Source: ZC4RG35 sp036375695 (GTDB lineage: Bacteria > Actinomycetota > Acidimicrobiia > Spongiisociales > ZC4RG35). From it: a stretch of 64,000 bases of DNA. The notes beneath the pieces were generated by a model. That model saw only the letters and a program-made list of their open reading frames with translations. It was not told the DNA's origin and made no database searches. Location of the stretch: NCBI GenBank assembly GCA_036375695.1, contig DASVBU010000037.1, positions 1 to 64,000 of the forward strand, given 5' to 3'. Positions 51,388-59,329 of this stretch are shown here, in pieces (within the stretch, counting starts at the first letter, position 1; every line of letters begins with the position of its first letter). The translations under genes were made by a program, and so were the position numbers.

Positions 51388-52596
51388 ATGGGTGTCGACA
51401 GCGAGGCGGTCCTTCTCACCGAGATCAGCGTGGAGGGCTTTCGGAGCCTGCGGGACGCCAGTTTCCGACCGGGGCCGGTGACTGCGCTCGTAGGCGAGCC
51501 GGGCACGGGGAAGTCCAACCTCCTCGCCGCGGTCCGTGCGGTCCTCGACCCGAAGGGCGCCCCGCTCACGTCGGGGGACGTGGCGAGGGATCGCCGCGGC
51601 CCGATCCGGATCACGGTCCGCACCTCCAGGGAGGAATCGTGCACGGTGCGCGCCGACCCGCCCGACGGTCAGGTCCGGGAGGGCGCCAAGATGCCGGTCG
51701 TCGCCTTCATGCCCGCGGCCCTGCGGGCCGACAGCCTCATCGCCCCGCCCGTCCCCCCAGGCCTCGCCAAGGTGCGAGCAGGAGGCCGAACCCCAGGCCG
51801 GCGTGGCGACGCCGAAGCGGCACGCGGCCTGGTCACGGTGATCGAGGACTGGGTCGGACACGGAGTCACGGGGGTCGTCGTGCTCATAGAGGAGCCTGAG
51901 CTGTTCCTGCCCCCACAGGTCCAGCGCTACCTGTACCGGCTGCTGCGACGTCTCGCCGAGAAGGGCAACCAGGTCCTCTACTCCACCCACTCCCCGTCGT
52001 TCCTCAACGTGGCCCGGCTCGACGAGATCGTTTTCACGGACTTCGAGCCCGACTCGGGCACGACGTTCACCCAGCCCGTGCCGGTTCCGCCCGACGAGGA
52101 GTTCCGTGCGTACTCGGAGTTCGACGCCGCCCGCAGCGAGTTGTTCCTTGCCCGAGCGGCCGTCCTCGTCGAGGGGCAGACCGAGCGCCTCGCCCTCCCC
52201 TTCGTCTTCCAGGCCCTCGGTCATGACCCCGATCGGGAGGGCATCTCGATCATCGAGTGCGGCGGGAAGCCGAACATCCCCGTGATCGCCCGGGTCGCCC
52301 GGGCGGTCGGTGTCCCGTTCCTGGCCGTTCACGACCGCGATGCCCCGGCCCGGAAGCAGCCCAACCTCGCCGAACAACGCCTCAACCGGCTCATCGCCGA
52401 GATCGCCGGCCAGGATGCCGTCGAGCTGGCGCCCGACTTCGAGGGTGTGGCACGTTTGAGAGGCCGGCAGAAGCACAAGCCGGCCCGGGCCTGGCGCAAC
52501 TTCTCCCACCGCCGCGCCGATGAGTTCCCTCCTCAGCTCGTCCGGATCGTCGAGCGGGCGGTCGCTCTCGCCCGCGGCGGGCCCGGACGCGAATGA
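51388..52596 (+). CDS. OLD-family ATPase/TOPRIM protein
   Basis: A 402-residue protein with an N-terminal ABC-type ATPase (Walker A GEPGTGKS at 36-43, Walker B VVVLIEEPELFLPP) and a C-terminal TOPRIM domain with ARAAVLVEGQTERLALP (conserved Glu) and FLAVHDRDAPARK (DxD-like). This is the overcoming-lysogenisation-defect (OLD) architecture, a class of nucleases used in antiphage and repair functions. The ATPase is shorter than in typical GajA-type proteins, and no UvrD-like helicase is adjacent, so it is not a Gabija operon. Stands alone; ends in a hairpin terminator. Confidence 0.85.
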   Translation: MGVDSEAVLLTEISVEGFRSLRDASFRPGPVTALVGEPGTGKSNLLAAVRAVLDPKGAPLTSGDVARDRRGPIRITVRTSREESCTVRADPPDGQVREGAKMPVVAFMPAALRADSLIAPPVPPGLAKVRAGGRTPGRRGDAEAARGLVTVIEDWVGHGVTGVVVLIEEPELFLPPQVQRYLYRLLRRLAEKGNQVLYSTHSPSFLNVARLDEIVFTDFEPDSGTTFTQPVPVPPDEEFRAYSEFDAARSELFLARAAVLVEGQTERLALPFVFQALGHDPDREGISIIECGGKPNIPVIARVARAVGVPFLAVHDRDAPARKQPNLAEQRLNRLIAEIAGQDAVELAPDFEGVARLRGRQKHKPARAWRNFSHRRADEFPPQLVRIVERAVALARGGPGRE

Positions 52597-52622
52597 GCGA
52601 GCCACCGACGTGGCTCGCTCAT
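52593..52622. terminator. bidirectional hairpin terminator between OLD gene and hsp20
   Basis: ATGAGCGAGCCAC and GTGGCTCGCTCAT form a 13-base perfect stem with loop CGAC. The hairpin includes the stop codon of the OLD gene and lies 16 bases beyond the hsp20 stop, so it can serve both convergent genes. Confidence 0.8.
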
Positions 52623-52637
52623 CACGAGAAGGAGGTG

Positions 52638-53084
52638 TCAGCCCTCCTTGACCTTCACCTCGATCTTCTTCGCCGGTTCCACCGTCTCGGTCGTCTTTGG
52701 AAGGGCGACCTTCACGGTGAGGACACCCTTGGCGTACTCGGCGGTGATGTCGTCGGCGGTGACACCCTCGGGCACGGGAATCCGGCGTTCGAACTTCCCG
52801 TACCTCCTCTCCCGCACGTAGCGGTTGTCCTCATCGACCTCCGTCTCCGAGGCCTTCTCGCCCTTGATGGTGAGATAGTCCTCGTCCACGGTGACCTCGA
52901 CGTCCTTCCCCGGGTCGATGCCCGGCAGCTCGGCCGTGACGATCAGCTGCCCATCGGCCTGGGCCACGTCGATCGACGGCCGGAATGGGAACTCGAAGTC
53001 ATCAAACCTGACGCGGGGGAAGCGGAAGAAGGTGTTGAGCTCCTTCTCCAGGTCGATGAGAGGTCTCCAGAGTTCGAGCTTCAC
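52638..53084 (-). CDS. Hsp20/alpha-crystallin family small heat-shock protein
   Basis: A 148-residue chaperone. The alpha-crystallin domain spans about residues 40-135: GQLIVTAELPGIDPGKDVEVTVDEDYLTIKGEK, YGKFERRIPVPEGV and AEYAKGVLTVKVALPK. A charged C-terminal tail lacks the usual IXI motif in a clear form. Starts with GTG at 53084 after GAGGAGG; another GTG 9 bases earlier is possible. Upstream contains an AGCGTT-N6-AACGCT repeat. Confidence 0.93.
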   Translation of the reverse strand: MKLELWRPLIDLEKELNTFFRFPRVRFDDFEFPFRPSIDVAQADGQLIVTAELPGIDPGKDVEVTVDEDYLTIKGEKASETEVDEDNRYVRERRYGKFERRIPVPEGVTADDITAEYAKGVLTVKVALPKTTETVEPAKKIEVKVKEG

Positions 53085-53154
53085 GGCTTTCACCTCCTCT
53101 CCGGGCCCTGGGTTTCGCCCTTCCGAGGCTGGCGGCCCGTACCAGCGCGGGCGC

Positions 53155-53172
53155 AGCGTTCTCGACAACGCT
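53155..53172. promoter_or_regulatory. inverted repeat upstream of hsp20
   Basis: AGCGTT, CTCGAC, AACGCT: an 18-base element about 70 bases before the hsp20 start, possibly an operator for a heat-shock repressor. It does not match the HAIR (CTTGAGT) or CIRCE consensus. Confidence 0.35.
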
Positions 53173-53230
53173 CTTCTGCCATCGATTATTCGGATGTGAG
53201 GGCGCTCCGGCCAGGGGAGAAAGTCCTTGC

Positions 53231-53261
53231 CCGACCCGTCATCGAGACTGAAGGGTCGGGG
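53231..53261 (-). terminator. hairpin downstream of the hydrolase gene
   Basis: CCCGACCC and GGGTCGGG form an 8-base perfect stem with a 15-base loop directly after the hydrolase stop on the minus strand; no T-tract. Confidence 0.5.
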
Positions 53262-53263
53262 GT

Positions 53264-53938
53264 CTACCTCCGAGACGGCTCGACTGCCCGGAAGTGCCTG
53301 AGGAACCACCCGCCGGCCAGCTCCGCCACCCGCTCCAGGGCACCGGGCTCCTCGAAGAGGTGGCCGGCACCCGGAACGATCTCGAGCCGGTTCTCGCAAA
53401 GCATGTCGGCTCGTGCCTCGCGGTTGAGATCGAGCACGACGGTGTCGAGGCTGCCCACGATCAGGAGGGTGGGGGCTGCCACCTGCGACAGCACGGCACC
53501 GGTCAGGTCGGGTCGCCCGCCCCGTGAAACGACACATGCAATGGTGTCCTTCAACTCGGCCGCGGCGCGAAGGGCTGCGGCCGCCCCGGTCGAAGCTCCG
53601 AAGTAGCCGATTGGCCCGGAAGTCCAAGCTTCGAGCCGGGTGAGCCAGTTGGTCACGTCGACCAGACGCCGTGACAAGAGCCCGATGTCGAAGACGTTGG
53701 CTCGATCCAGCGCCTCGACCGGCGTGAGCAGGTCGAAGAGCAGTGTGCCGAGCCCCGCCTCGTTGAGCGCTGTGGCGACGCGCTTGTTCCGTGGGCTGTG
53801 ACGGCTGCTCCCCGAGCCGTGGACGAAGACGACGGTGCCTGGCGAGTCCAAAGGGATGACGAGATGCCCCTCGAGATGAGCGTCCTCGAGGTGGATCGAG
53901 AGCTCCTCGTCGAAACGGCGCGTCCGGTCGGTGTCCAT
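53264..53938 (-). CDS. alpha/beta hydrolase (dienelactone-hydrolase-like)
   Basis: A 224-residue alpha/beta-fold enzyme. Oxyanion segment VVFVHGSGSSRHSPRN, nucleophile elbow GASTGAAAAL (Ser), acid in IVGSLDTVVLDLN, and catalytic His in GAGHLFEEPG. Related to dienelactone hydrolases often encoded near stress proteins; the adjacent Hsp20 fits that context but is separated by a hairpin. Substrate unknown. Start ATG at 53938. Confidence 0.9.
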   Translation of the reverse strand: MDTDRTRRFDEELSIHLEDAHLEGHLVIPLDSPGTVVFVHGSGSSRHSPRNKRVATALNEAGLGTLLFDLLTPVEALDRANVFDIGLLSRRLVDVTNWLTRLEAWTSGPIGYFGASTGAAAALRAAAELKDTIACVVSRGGRPDLTGAVLSQVAAPTLLIVGSLDTVVLDLNREARADMLCENRLEIVPGAGHLFEEPGALERVAELAGGWFLRHFRAVEPSRR

Positions 53939-54066
53939 TCCCCGGTTTTCCCCGATGGCGGGCAGGCGAACCAGGGGCGAAGGTCCTTGGTGGTCACCGT
54001 GGTTTGAGACGGCGTGGGCGCGGGAAGGTAGACCTGGTGGGGTCGGCACCACTACGAGGACGGATC

Positions 54067-54432
54067 ATGGACGAACATCCGAATGCGGCGCTCTACCGCA
54101 GGGCCTTCGAATCGGGCGACTTCGCCCAGGCGGTCTCCGACGACATCGAGTGGTGGGAGATCGGCTCGCCGGACCCGGTGAGGGGCAGGGATGCCCTCAT
54201 CGAGCACCGTCGTCAGTCCGAGAGGACCTGGGAAATCACCGCCGATCTCCACGATGTGGTGGCCAACGACGCCCATGTGGTCGCCATAATCGAGGCCACC
54301 GCCCGGGATGGGTTCGGCGAATCGATCAGTTATCGGGAGGCGGAGATCCTCCACGTCCGGAACGGTGAGTTCACCCATCGTTGGGCCTTCGCCGACGACA
54401 CGGAAGCGATCGCCCGCTTCTTCGCCGGCTAG
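54067..54432 (+). CDS. nuclear transport factor 2 / SnoaL-like protein
   Basis: A 121-residue cone-shaped alpha+beta protein of the NTF2/SnoaL superfamily: YRRAFESGDFAQAVSDDIEWWEIGSPDPVRGRDALIEHRR and the C-terminal strand FTHRWAFADDTEAIARFF. Such folds serve as ligand binders or small enzymes. Its stop meets the stop of the convergent response regulator. Confidence 0.85.
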   Translation: MDEHPNAALYRRAFESGDFAQAVSDDIEWWEIGSPDPVRGRDALIEHRRQSERTWEITADLHDVVANDAHVVAIIEATARDGFGESISYREAEILHVRNGEFTHRWAFADDTEAIARFFAG

Positions 54433-55032
54433 CTACAGATAGCCCATCTCCTTGGCCTTGGCATAGGCCTCGGTTCGATTGCGGGCGCCGAGCTTGACGA
54501 TGGCCGAGGACAGGTAGTTGCGCACGGTCCCCTCGGCCAAGTGGAGCCTCTCGGCGATCTCCGAGTTGGGACGACCCTCGCCGACCTCCCGGAGCACCTC
54601 CCGCTCCCGATCGGTGAGCGGGTCCTGCCCCGCCCACGCCGTCACCGCCAGTTCGGAGGCGATGACACGCTCACCGGCCGCCACGCGTCGCAGCGTGTCG
54701 GCCAGATACTCGATCGGGGAGTCCTTGAGCACATATCCCGACACACCCGAGTCCAAGGCCCGGCGGAGATAGCCGCTCCTGGCGAAGGTGGTGACGATGA
54801 CCACCTTGATCTGCGGGTTGCCGGCGAGCTTGCCTGCCAGCTCCAGCCCCGTCATGCCGGGCATCTCGATATCGGTGAGGACTATGTCGGGACGGTGCTC
54901 CATCACCGCTTCCAGCCCGGTCTGCCCATCCTCGGCGACGGCCACCACCTCGATGTCCGACTCGAGGTCGAGGAGGCTGGCGAAGGCGCCTCGGACCATG
55001 GTCTGGTCCTCCACGAGGACGACTCGAATCAC
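54433..55032 (-). CDS. NarL/LuxR-family response regulator
   Basis: A 199-residue two-domain regulator. Receiver with phospho-acceptor Asp in IVLTDIEMPG, IVTTFARSGYLRRALDSGVSGYVLKD, and C-terminal LuxR-type HTH (LTDREREVLREVGEGRPNSEIAERLHLAEGTVRNYLSSAIVKLGARNRTEA). Starts with GTG at 55032 and overlaps the histidine kinase by 4 bases. Last gene of the four-gene unit ATPase-permease-kinase-regulator, so it likely controls the transporter. Confidence 0.95.
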   Translation of the reverse strand: MIRVVLVEDQTMVRGAFASLLDLESDIEVVAVAEDGQTGLEAVMEHRPDIVLTDIEMPGMTGLELAGKLAGNPQIKVVIVTTFARSGYLRRALDSGVSGYVLKDSPIEYLADTLRRVAAGERVIASELAVTAWAGQDPLTDREREVLREVGEGRPNSEIAERLHLAEGTVRNYLSSAIVKLGARNRTEAYAKAKEMGYL

Positions 55033-56150
55033 TCCGTCCTCCCGCCGAACGGCATGTCGATCCTCACCTCCGTGCCGCCGGACGGTCCGCGCCCGAAGCT
55101 CAAGGTCCCACCGGCGGCCATGACTCGCTCCCGCATGCCTTGTATCCCGGATCCGGTCCCGCGACCCGGCCCGACCCCATCGTCGGTCACGATGAGGGAG
55201 ACCGCACCATCGTGGTCTGCGATCCGGGCTTCGACCGTCCGCGCCTGGGCATGGCGCAGAACGTTGGTCACCGCCTCCCGCAGACCCAATGCCAGGACGT
55301 TCTCCACGGATGGAGCCAGGTCGATCTCGAAGTCGCCGCGGATGTGCACGTCGATGCCGGCGGCGCCGAGAGCGTCCCTCCCCGCTTCCAACTCGTCGCG
55401 CAACGACGCCTGGTGCCAACCGGAGACGCTCTCCCTGATCGAGGACAAGGCGCCCCTGGCGATGCGCTCCACCTCCCCGGCCTCCTCGACGGTGCGGCTG
55501 ACGTCCGCCGACGCCAGCTTCTGCACCAGCTGGCTCCTCATCACGATGGCGGTGAGCGCCTGGCCGGCGATGTCGTGGACGTCCCTGGCGATCCTCTCCC
55601 GCTCGGCGATGGTGGCGAGGTGGGCGATGCGCCTGTTCTCCGCCCTGAGCGCCACAGCCCGCCGGTCCAGCGACAGGTCGTAGAAGACGGAGGTCCCGAT
55701 CACCCAGATCATGACCACGGGGACGAGGACGAAGATCCGATAGGGCATCGGGATCGAGCTGAGGAACAAGCCGGCCAGGGTGAGCGCGGTGAGCACCCCC
55801 AGCCGGGGGCGAAGGGTCTCCTTGGTCGCCGACTTGGCCAGGAGCGCCGCCGAGTAGTTGGGCAGCGCCATGATGGCCGTCGAGTCGAAGGGCGCAGTCG
55901 CCAGCGCGATGGCCATCAGGATCGCTGCGCCGCCGATGTCCCAGCCGCGGATGTCGGAGACGACGTAGACGGGGAGGGAGACCGCCACCACGGCGACGGC
56001 GAAGAGCCACTGCCCCACCCCGGAGTCGGGGTTGAAGATCGGCCCGATGAGGATGAAGCCGAAGAAGACGAGCGGCGCCCAGCGCGGGAAGCCGGAACGC
56101 CTCAGGGGGAGGCGTTCCGGGCTCTCGTATTCGGCGGCCGCTCCGCTCAT
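55029..56150 (-). CDS. DesK-like sensor histidine kinase
   Basis: A 373-residue membrane kinase. About six hydrophobic helices in the first 160 residues (WAPLVFFGFILIGPIF, LFLSSIPMPYRIFVLVPVVMIWVIG), then HisKA_3 dimerisation with the phospho-His in RERIARDVHDIAGQALTAIV, and a C-terminal ATPase with LGLREAVTNVLRHAQA (N box) and VTDDGVGPGRGTGSGIQGMRERV. Small membrane sensor region suggests sensing of membrane or a transported compound. Overlaps permease and regulator genes by 4 bases each. Confidence 0.94.
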   Translation of the reverse strand: MSGAAAEYESPERLPLRRSGFPRWAPLVFFGFILIGPIFNPDSGVGQWLFAVAVVAVSLPVYVVSDIRGWDIGGAAILMAIALATAPFDSTAIMALPNYSAALLAKSATKETLRPRLGVLTALTLAGLFLSSIPMPYRIFVLVPVVMIWVIGTSVFYDLSLDRRAVALRAENRRIAHLATIAERERIARDVHDIAGQALTAIVMRSQLVQKLASADVSRTVEEAGEVERIARGALSSIRESVSGWHQASLRDELEAGRDALGAAGIDVHIRGDFEIDLAPSVENVLALGLREAVTNVLRHAQARTVEARIADHDGAVSLIVTDDGVGPGRGTGSGIQGMRERVMAAGGTLSFGRGPSGGTEVRIDMPFGGRTE

Positions 56151-56869
56151 GCTTCGGCGGAACGGTACGCCAGCGCGGCCACGACCGCTCCGACGATCGC
56201 CGTCGCCAGCAGGAAGCCGATGTGCACCCAGACGGGGCCACCCTCGACCTGAGCAACCGCCAGCCGGGACAGGTGGTACGGCGGCATCCAGGCCGCCAGC
56301 CTCCCCATCCACCCCGGCATGATCTCCAGCGGGAACCAGAGACCGGAAAGGACCACGGATGGGATCAGCACCGCGTTGAGCACCGCGCTCGCCGCGTTGG
56401 GACTGAACCGGGCACCCACGGCCAGGGAGAAGAGGGCGAACGGAGTCGCACCCAGCACCAGGATGCCCACCACCCGCAGGGTCTGGATCGGGTCCAGGGG
56501 ACCGCCGGTGAGATTGGCCACCAGGGCGATCCCGGCAAGGGTGACGATGGCGTAGGGCAGCGCCGCGGTGACCTTGGCGGAGAGGGTCACCCGGAGAGGG
56601 ATCCCGTCGGCCCGTTTCACCCGCAACCAGCCCCGCTCCCGGGCGTCGGCCAGGCCGATCCCCGGGTTCATCAGGACCACCGACAGGGTGCCGAAGGCGC
56701 CGTAGGTGGCCAGGGACGTCATCCCGAATCCGCCCTCGCCACCGAACATGGCGGCGAACAGGGCGAAGAACGCCACCGGCATCACCACCGTGAAGAAGAG
56801 GGCCGCGGGTTCCCTGACGATGGTCAGGATCTCGTCGCGGACCTCGTATCGGAAGATCCTCCAATTCAT
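56147..56869 (-). CDS. ABC-2-type transporter permease
   Basis: A 240-residue membrane protein with six hydrophobic segments and the ABC-2 pattern (FTVVMPVAFFALFAAMFG, GLWFPLEIMPGWMGRLAAWMPPYHLSRL). It pairs with the ATPase upstream for export of a drug, lipid or peptide. Overlaps the ATPase stop and the kinase start by 4 bases each. Confidence 0.93.
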   Translation of the reverse strand: MNWRIFRYEVRDEILTIVREPAALFFTVVMPVAFFALFAAMFGGEGGFGMTSLATYGAFGTLSVVLMNPGIGLADARERGWLRVKRADGIPLRVTLSAKVTAALPYAIVTLAGIALVANLTGGPLDPIQTLRVVGILVLGATPFALFSLAVGARFSPNAASAVLNAVLIPSVVLSGLWFPLEIMPGWMGRLAAWMPPYHLSRLAVAQVEGGPVWVHIGFLLATAIVGAVVAALAYRSAEA

Positions 56870-57762
56870 GCCGCCACCTCCTCGTGGTGGGTCAGGGCGA
56901 CGAGCACCTCTTCGAGGCTCGCAGTCGCCACGGTCAGGTCGGTCGCCTCGGGGTCGAGCTCGAAGAGCGTCCTGACGACCTGTTCGCTGTCGTTCGTCGT
57001 GATCAGCATCCGTCCTCCGCGTTCCTCCACGGAATGCACCGAGTCGAGGGCCCGGATCACGTCGGCCGACAGGCCGGTGCGGATCTCGATCCGGCGGTCC
57101 GGCAACAGCCTCCGCAGCTCGTCGGGCGTCCCTTCGGCGACGACACGGCCCCGGTCGAGGACAACCACACGATCGGCGACCGAAGCCGCTTCCTCGACCA
57201 GGTGCGTCGTGATCAACACGCCGGCACCGTCTCGAAGCCGCTGCCGCATCGTGTCCCAGAACCGGCGACGGGCTTCGACGTCGAGGCCCTCCGTGGGCTC
57301 GTCGAGCACCAGGAGGACGGGATCACCCACCAGCCCCATGGCGAGCTGCAGCCTCTGCTGCTGTCCGCCCGAGAGCTTGGCGGCGCGCCGATCCTCGAGG
57401 CCGGTGAGACCGACCTCGGCGATCGCTCGCCGGGCCGCCTCGGCAGGGCGGCCTCGGCGGGCCGCAGCGCCACCGACGATCTCCCAAACGGTCAGTGACC
57501 GCGGGAAGCCGACGGACTGCTGGACGACACCCATCCGGCTCCGGACCTCGGGGTTCCGGGGGTCGCCTCCGGCCGCCCGCACCAGACCGGAATCGCCCTT
57601 GATGAGACCGATCACGTTGCGTACCACCGTCGTCTTGCCGGCGCCGTTCGGGCCGAGCAAGGCGACGCATTCGCCGGCGTCGACGGTCAGGTCGACACCG
57701 GCCAGCACGATCCGCTCGCCGTATCTGTGGACGAGCGACCGCACTTCGAGCACATGTTCCAT
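56866..57762 (-). CDS. ABC-2-type transporter ATPase
   Basis: A 298-residue ATPase: Walker A LLGPNGAGKTTVVRN, Q-loop, signature KLSGGQQQRLQLAMGL, Walker B VLLVLDEPTEGLD, and a C-terminal part of about 80 residues typical for CcmA/NatA-type exporters. First gene of the four-gene operon; ABC-2 transporter plus DesK-DesR-type pair is a known layout in which the transporter and the sensor cooperate. Inverted repeat CCGCC-N4-GGCGG lies 35 bases upstream. Confidence 0.95.
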   Translation of the reverse strand: MEHVLEVRSLVHRYGERIVLAGVDLTVDAGECVALLGPNGAGKTTVVRNVIGLIKGDSGLVRAAGGDPRNPEVRSRMGVVQQSVGFPRSLTVWEIVGGAAARRGRPAEAARRAIAEVGLTGLEDRRAAKLSGGQQQRLQLAMGLVGDPVLLVLDEPTEGLDVEARRRFWDTMRQRLRDGAGVLITTHLVEEAASVADRVVVLDRGRVVAEGTPDELRRLLPDRRIEIRTGLSADVIRALDSVHSVEERGGRMLITTNDSEQVVRTLFELDPEATDLTVATASLEEVLVALTHHEEVAA

Positions 57763-57877
57763 GCACTACCTCCTTCGGGGGAGATCATCCGAATCCCGCC
57801 TTCACGGCGGTAGTGCGTCGGATCACGACTTTCGAGTGACAGATGTCATCCGGTCGGTGAGGAGGCCCGGCGTGTAC

Positions 57878-57975
57878 GTTCCGTTGTCCCGAAAGGAGTC
57901 CCCGGTTGAGATCGGGCTGTAGGAGTCCGGGACCGTGGAACCTGATCCGGTTCACACCGGCGTAGGAAGTCATTC
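57878..57975 (+). ncRNA. thi box / TPP-riboswitch-like element without downstream gene
   Basis: The 3' half matches the TPP riboswitch well: GGAACCTGATCCGG (57937-57950), hairpin CCGG-TTCACA-CCGG, then CGTAGGAAGTC. A stem GTCCCG (57886-57891) with CGGGAC (57928-57933) could be P2, and a hairpin CCCG-N8-CGGG lies inside it. The pyrimidine-sensing loop, normally CTGAGA, is not where expected (TTGAGA and GGCTGTAGGAG are both near), so the 5' half is divergent or decayed. No thiamine gene follows on the plus strand; the nearest plus-strand gene is about 670 bases on. Confidence 0.6.
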
Positions 57976-58043
57976 GGCGGGCTCTTCACCTCGTTCCGGA
58001 TCACGACCGGATCCACACCCCCTACCGCAGCCCGTGATCCCTC

Positions 58044-58064
58044 AGGTCACCGCGATCGTGACCT
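58044..58064. terminator. hairpin spanning the stop codon of the hypothetical gene
   Basis: AGGTCAC and GTGACCT form a 7-base stem with loop CGCGATC. It includes the stop of the minus-strand gene at 58047 and would also end the plus-strand riboswitch transcript. A longer-range stem GGATCACG (57998-58005) with CGTGATCC (58033-58040) lies just before it. Confidence 0.5.
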
Positions 58065-58400
58065 GTCCAGATACTGCAGGATCTCATGGGCGGCAAGCTC
58101 GATCTCCTTGTGCTCCCATTCGGCCGCCCGGTAGACGCAGCTGATGATCCCCATCCGATGCAGCCGGCTGAAGTCCCCGTAGACGAACGCATATCGCGCC
58201 TTCGTCTCCTCGGGCGCGCCGACGGTGATCCCGAGATGCCACTCGGCGTACTCGTCCCAGCCGTGGTTCTCCAGGAAGGCGTTCTGGGCGTCGGCGTCCG
58301 GCTGCACATCGGACCATCGACTTCGAAGGACGTAGCGTCGGGAGTCGATCAGCGCACGGGCCTTCGCCACCGCGGCCTCGTTGACCACGTACTTGGGCAT
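58047..58400 (-). CDS. conserved actinobacterial protein of unknown function
   Basis: A 117-residue cytoplasmic protein, beginning MPKYVVNEAAVAKARALIDSR and containing NHGWDEYAEWHLGI and YAFVYGDFSRLHRMGIISCVYRAAEWEHKEIELAAHEILQYL. The conserved GDFxRxHRxG, and similar sequences being common in actinobacteria, suggest a real domain family, but I do not know a name. Single gene; antisense to the transcript that a thi-box element could start. Confidence 0.88.
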   Translation of the reverse strand: MPKYVVNEAAVAKARALIDSRRYVLRSRWSDVQPDADAQNAFLENHGWDEYAEWHLGITVGAPEETKARYAFVYGDFSRLHRMGIISCVYRAAEWEHKEIELAAHEILQYLDRSRSR

Positions 58401-58487
58401 CGCTCTCGATTACCCCGTGACGGTGGCCGTCTACGCCTCCGCCCGGACGAGCCCTCGATTTGGCGAACTAGGATGGGTCGCGGGGAA

Positions 58488-58612
58488 TTCCTCTGCGCCG
58501 ATGCCGCGAGGAAGAAAGGAGGTGGGAGGCAATCAATGCAGAGCCCCACAGAGGGCGTTCGTAAGCATGCACTCGCTGCCAGAAGCTTCAGGTCTTTGGG
58601 GGCGCATCGGCG
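58488..58612 (+). other. possible structured leader upstream of the TasA-like gene
   Basis: A 6-base hairpin TTCCTC (58488-58493)/GAGGAA (58508-58513) has in its loop CGCCGATGC (58496-58504), whose exact complement GCATCGGCG recurs at 58604-58612, suggesting a long-range pseudoknot. The 58401-58647 stretch holds no supported gene; an ATG at 58536 with a good Shine-Dalgarno continues into an unlikely Arg/His-rich reading frame. Riboswitch classes I know do not fit. Confidence 0.3.
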
Positions 58613-58647
58613 GGAAAGCCTGGCAGCCGACAAAGGGAGGGAGTGCT

Positions 58648-59310
58648 TTGAGAAGAGCATTCAAGAGTCTCTTCACGATCATCGCCGTGAGCGTCGTAGC
58701 CATCGGCGCGACGATGGCCGTGATGTTCGACACGGAGACCGTGGCGGGCAACACATTCACCGCCGGCCAGCTCGATCTCGGACTGGAGGAGGTGACGATG
58801 CCGTTCAGCGTGTCGGACATCCTCCCGGGTGACAGCGGCGAGGGCAAGGTCACGCTGGCCAGTCTCGACGGGAGCGTCGACGGAAACCTCAGCGTGGCGT
58901 TCACCAACTACTCCCAGGCGGAGAACGGGTGTCTCGAGCCGGAGGTCGAAGCCGGCGACTCGGGTACCAACTGCGGTGCCGGCGACCTCGGTCTGGCGCT
59001 GGAGCTCGCCATCTTCCTCGACGTCAACCAGGACGGTGTCTACAACGAGGCCGACGGTGACATCGAGTTGGAATACAGCGGCAACACCAACACGACTGAC
59101 GGGCTGAACTTCGCCAGAGCGAATGCGTTCGGTACCGACCCGGTTGGGGGTGACGAGTGGGAAGACGTGCTGCAGATGTCGGCGGGTGACACCGTGGATC
59201 TGGTGGTCATGTGGCGGTTCCCCCACAACCAGTACGTGAAGCCCGACGCCATCTTCATGACCGACACACTGTCGTTCGACCTGGTGGCGACCCTGGCCCA
59301 GCTTCCGTAG
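58648..59310 (+). CDS. TasA/camelysin-like (SipW-dependent) secreted protein
   Basis: A 220-residue exported protein with a TTG start after GGGAGGGAG. N-terminal membrane-like segment FTIIAVSVVAIGATMAVMF followed by DTETVAGNTFTAGQLDLGLE is the hallmark of SipW-dependent TasA/camelysin-type proteins. Mature part is acidic and beta-rich with CLEPE and NCGAG Cys pairs. The next gene is a SipW-type signal peptidase, as in Bacillus tasA operons. It may form surface fibres or act in the matrix; in actinobacteria its role is unknown. Confidence 0.85.
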   Translation: MRRAFKSLFTIIAVSVVAIGATMAVMFDTETVAGNTFTAGQLDLGLEEVTMPFSVSDILPGDSGEGKVTLASLDGSVDGNLSVAFTNYSQAENGCLEPEVEAGDSGTNCGAGDLGLALELAIFLDVNQDGVYNEADGDIELEYSGNTNTTDGLNFARANAFGTDPVGGDEWEDVLQMSAGDTVDLVVMWRFPHNQYVKPDAIFMTDTLSFDLVATLAQLP

Positions 59311-59329
59311 GGAGGCGGAAATCAGAGGC

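Noticed and set aside
51388..53084. Gabija-type or other multi-gene defence island
   Set aside because: The OLD-like gene has no helicase neighbour, and the adjoining genes are a heat-shock protein and a sigma factor.
58488..58647. Cyclic-di-GMP or cyclic-di-AMP riboswitch before the TasA-like gene
   Set aside because: The conserved core sequences of both classes are missing; only generic pairing can be seen.
58536..58832. Coding region of 98 codons with a good ribosome-binding site before the TasA-like gene
   Set aside because: After the first 40 codons it overlaps the TasA-like gene in another frame and becomes Arg/His-rich; the leader position is better explained as untranslated RNA.
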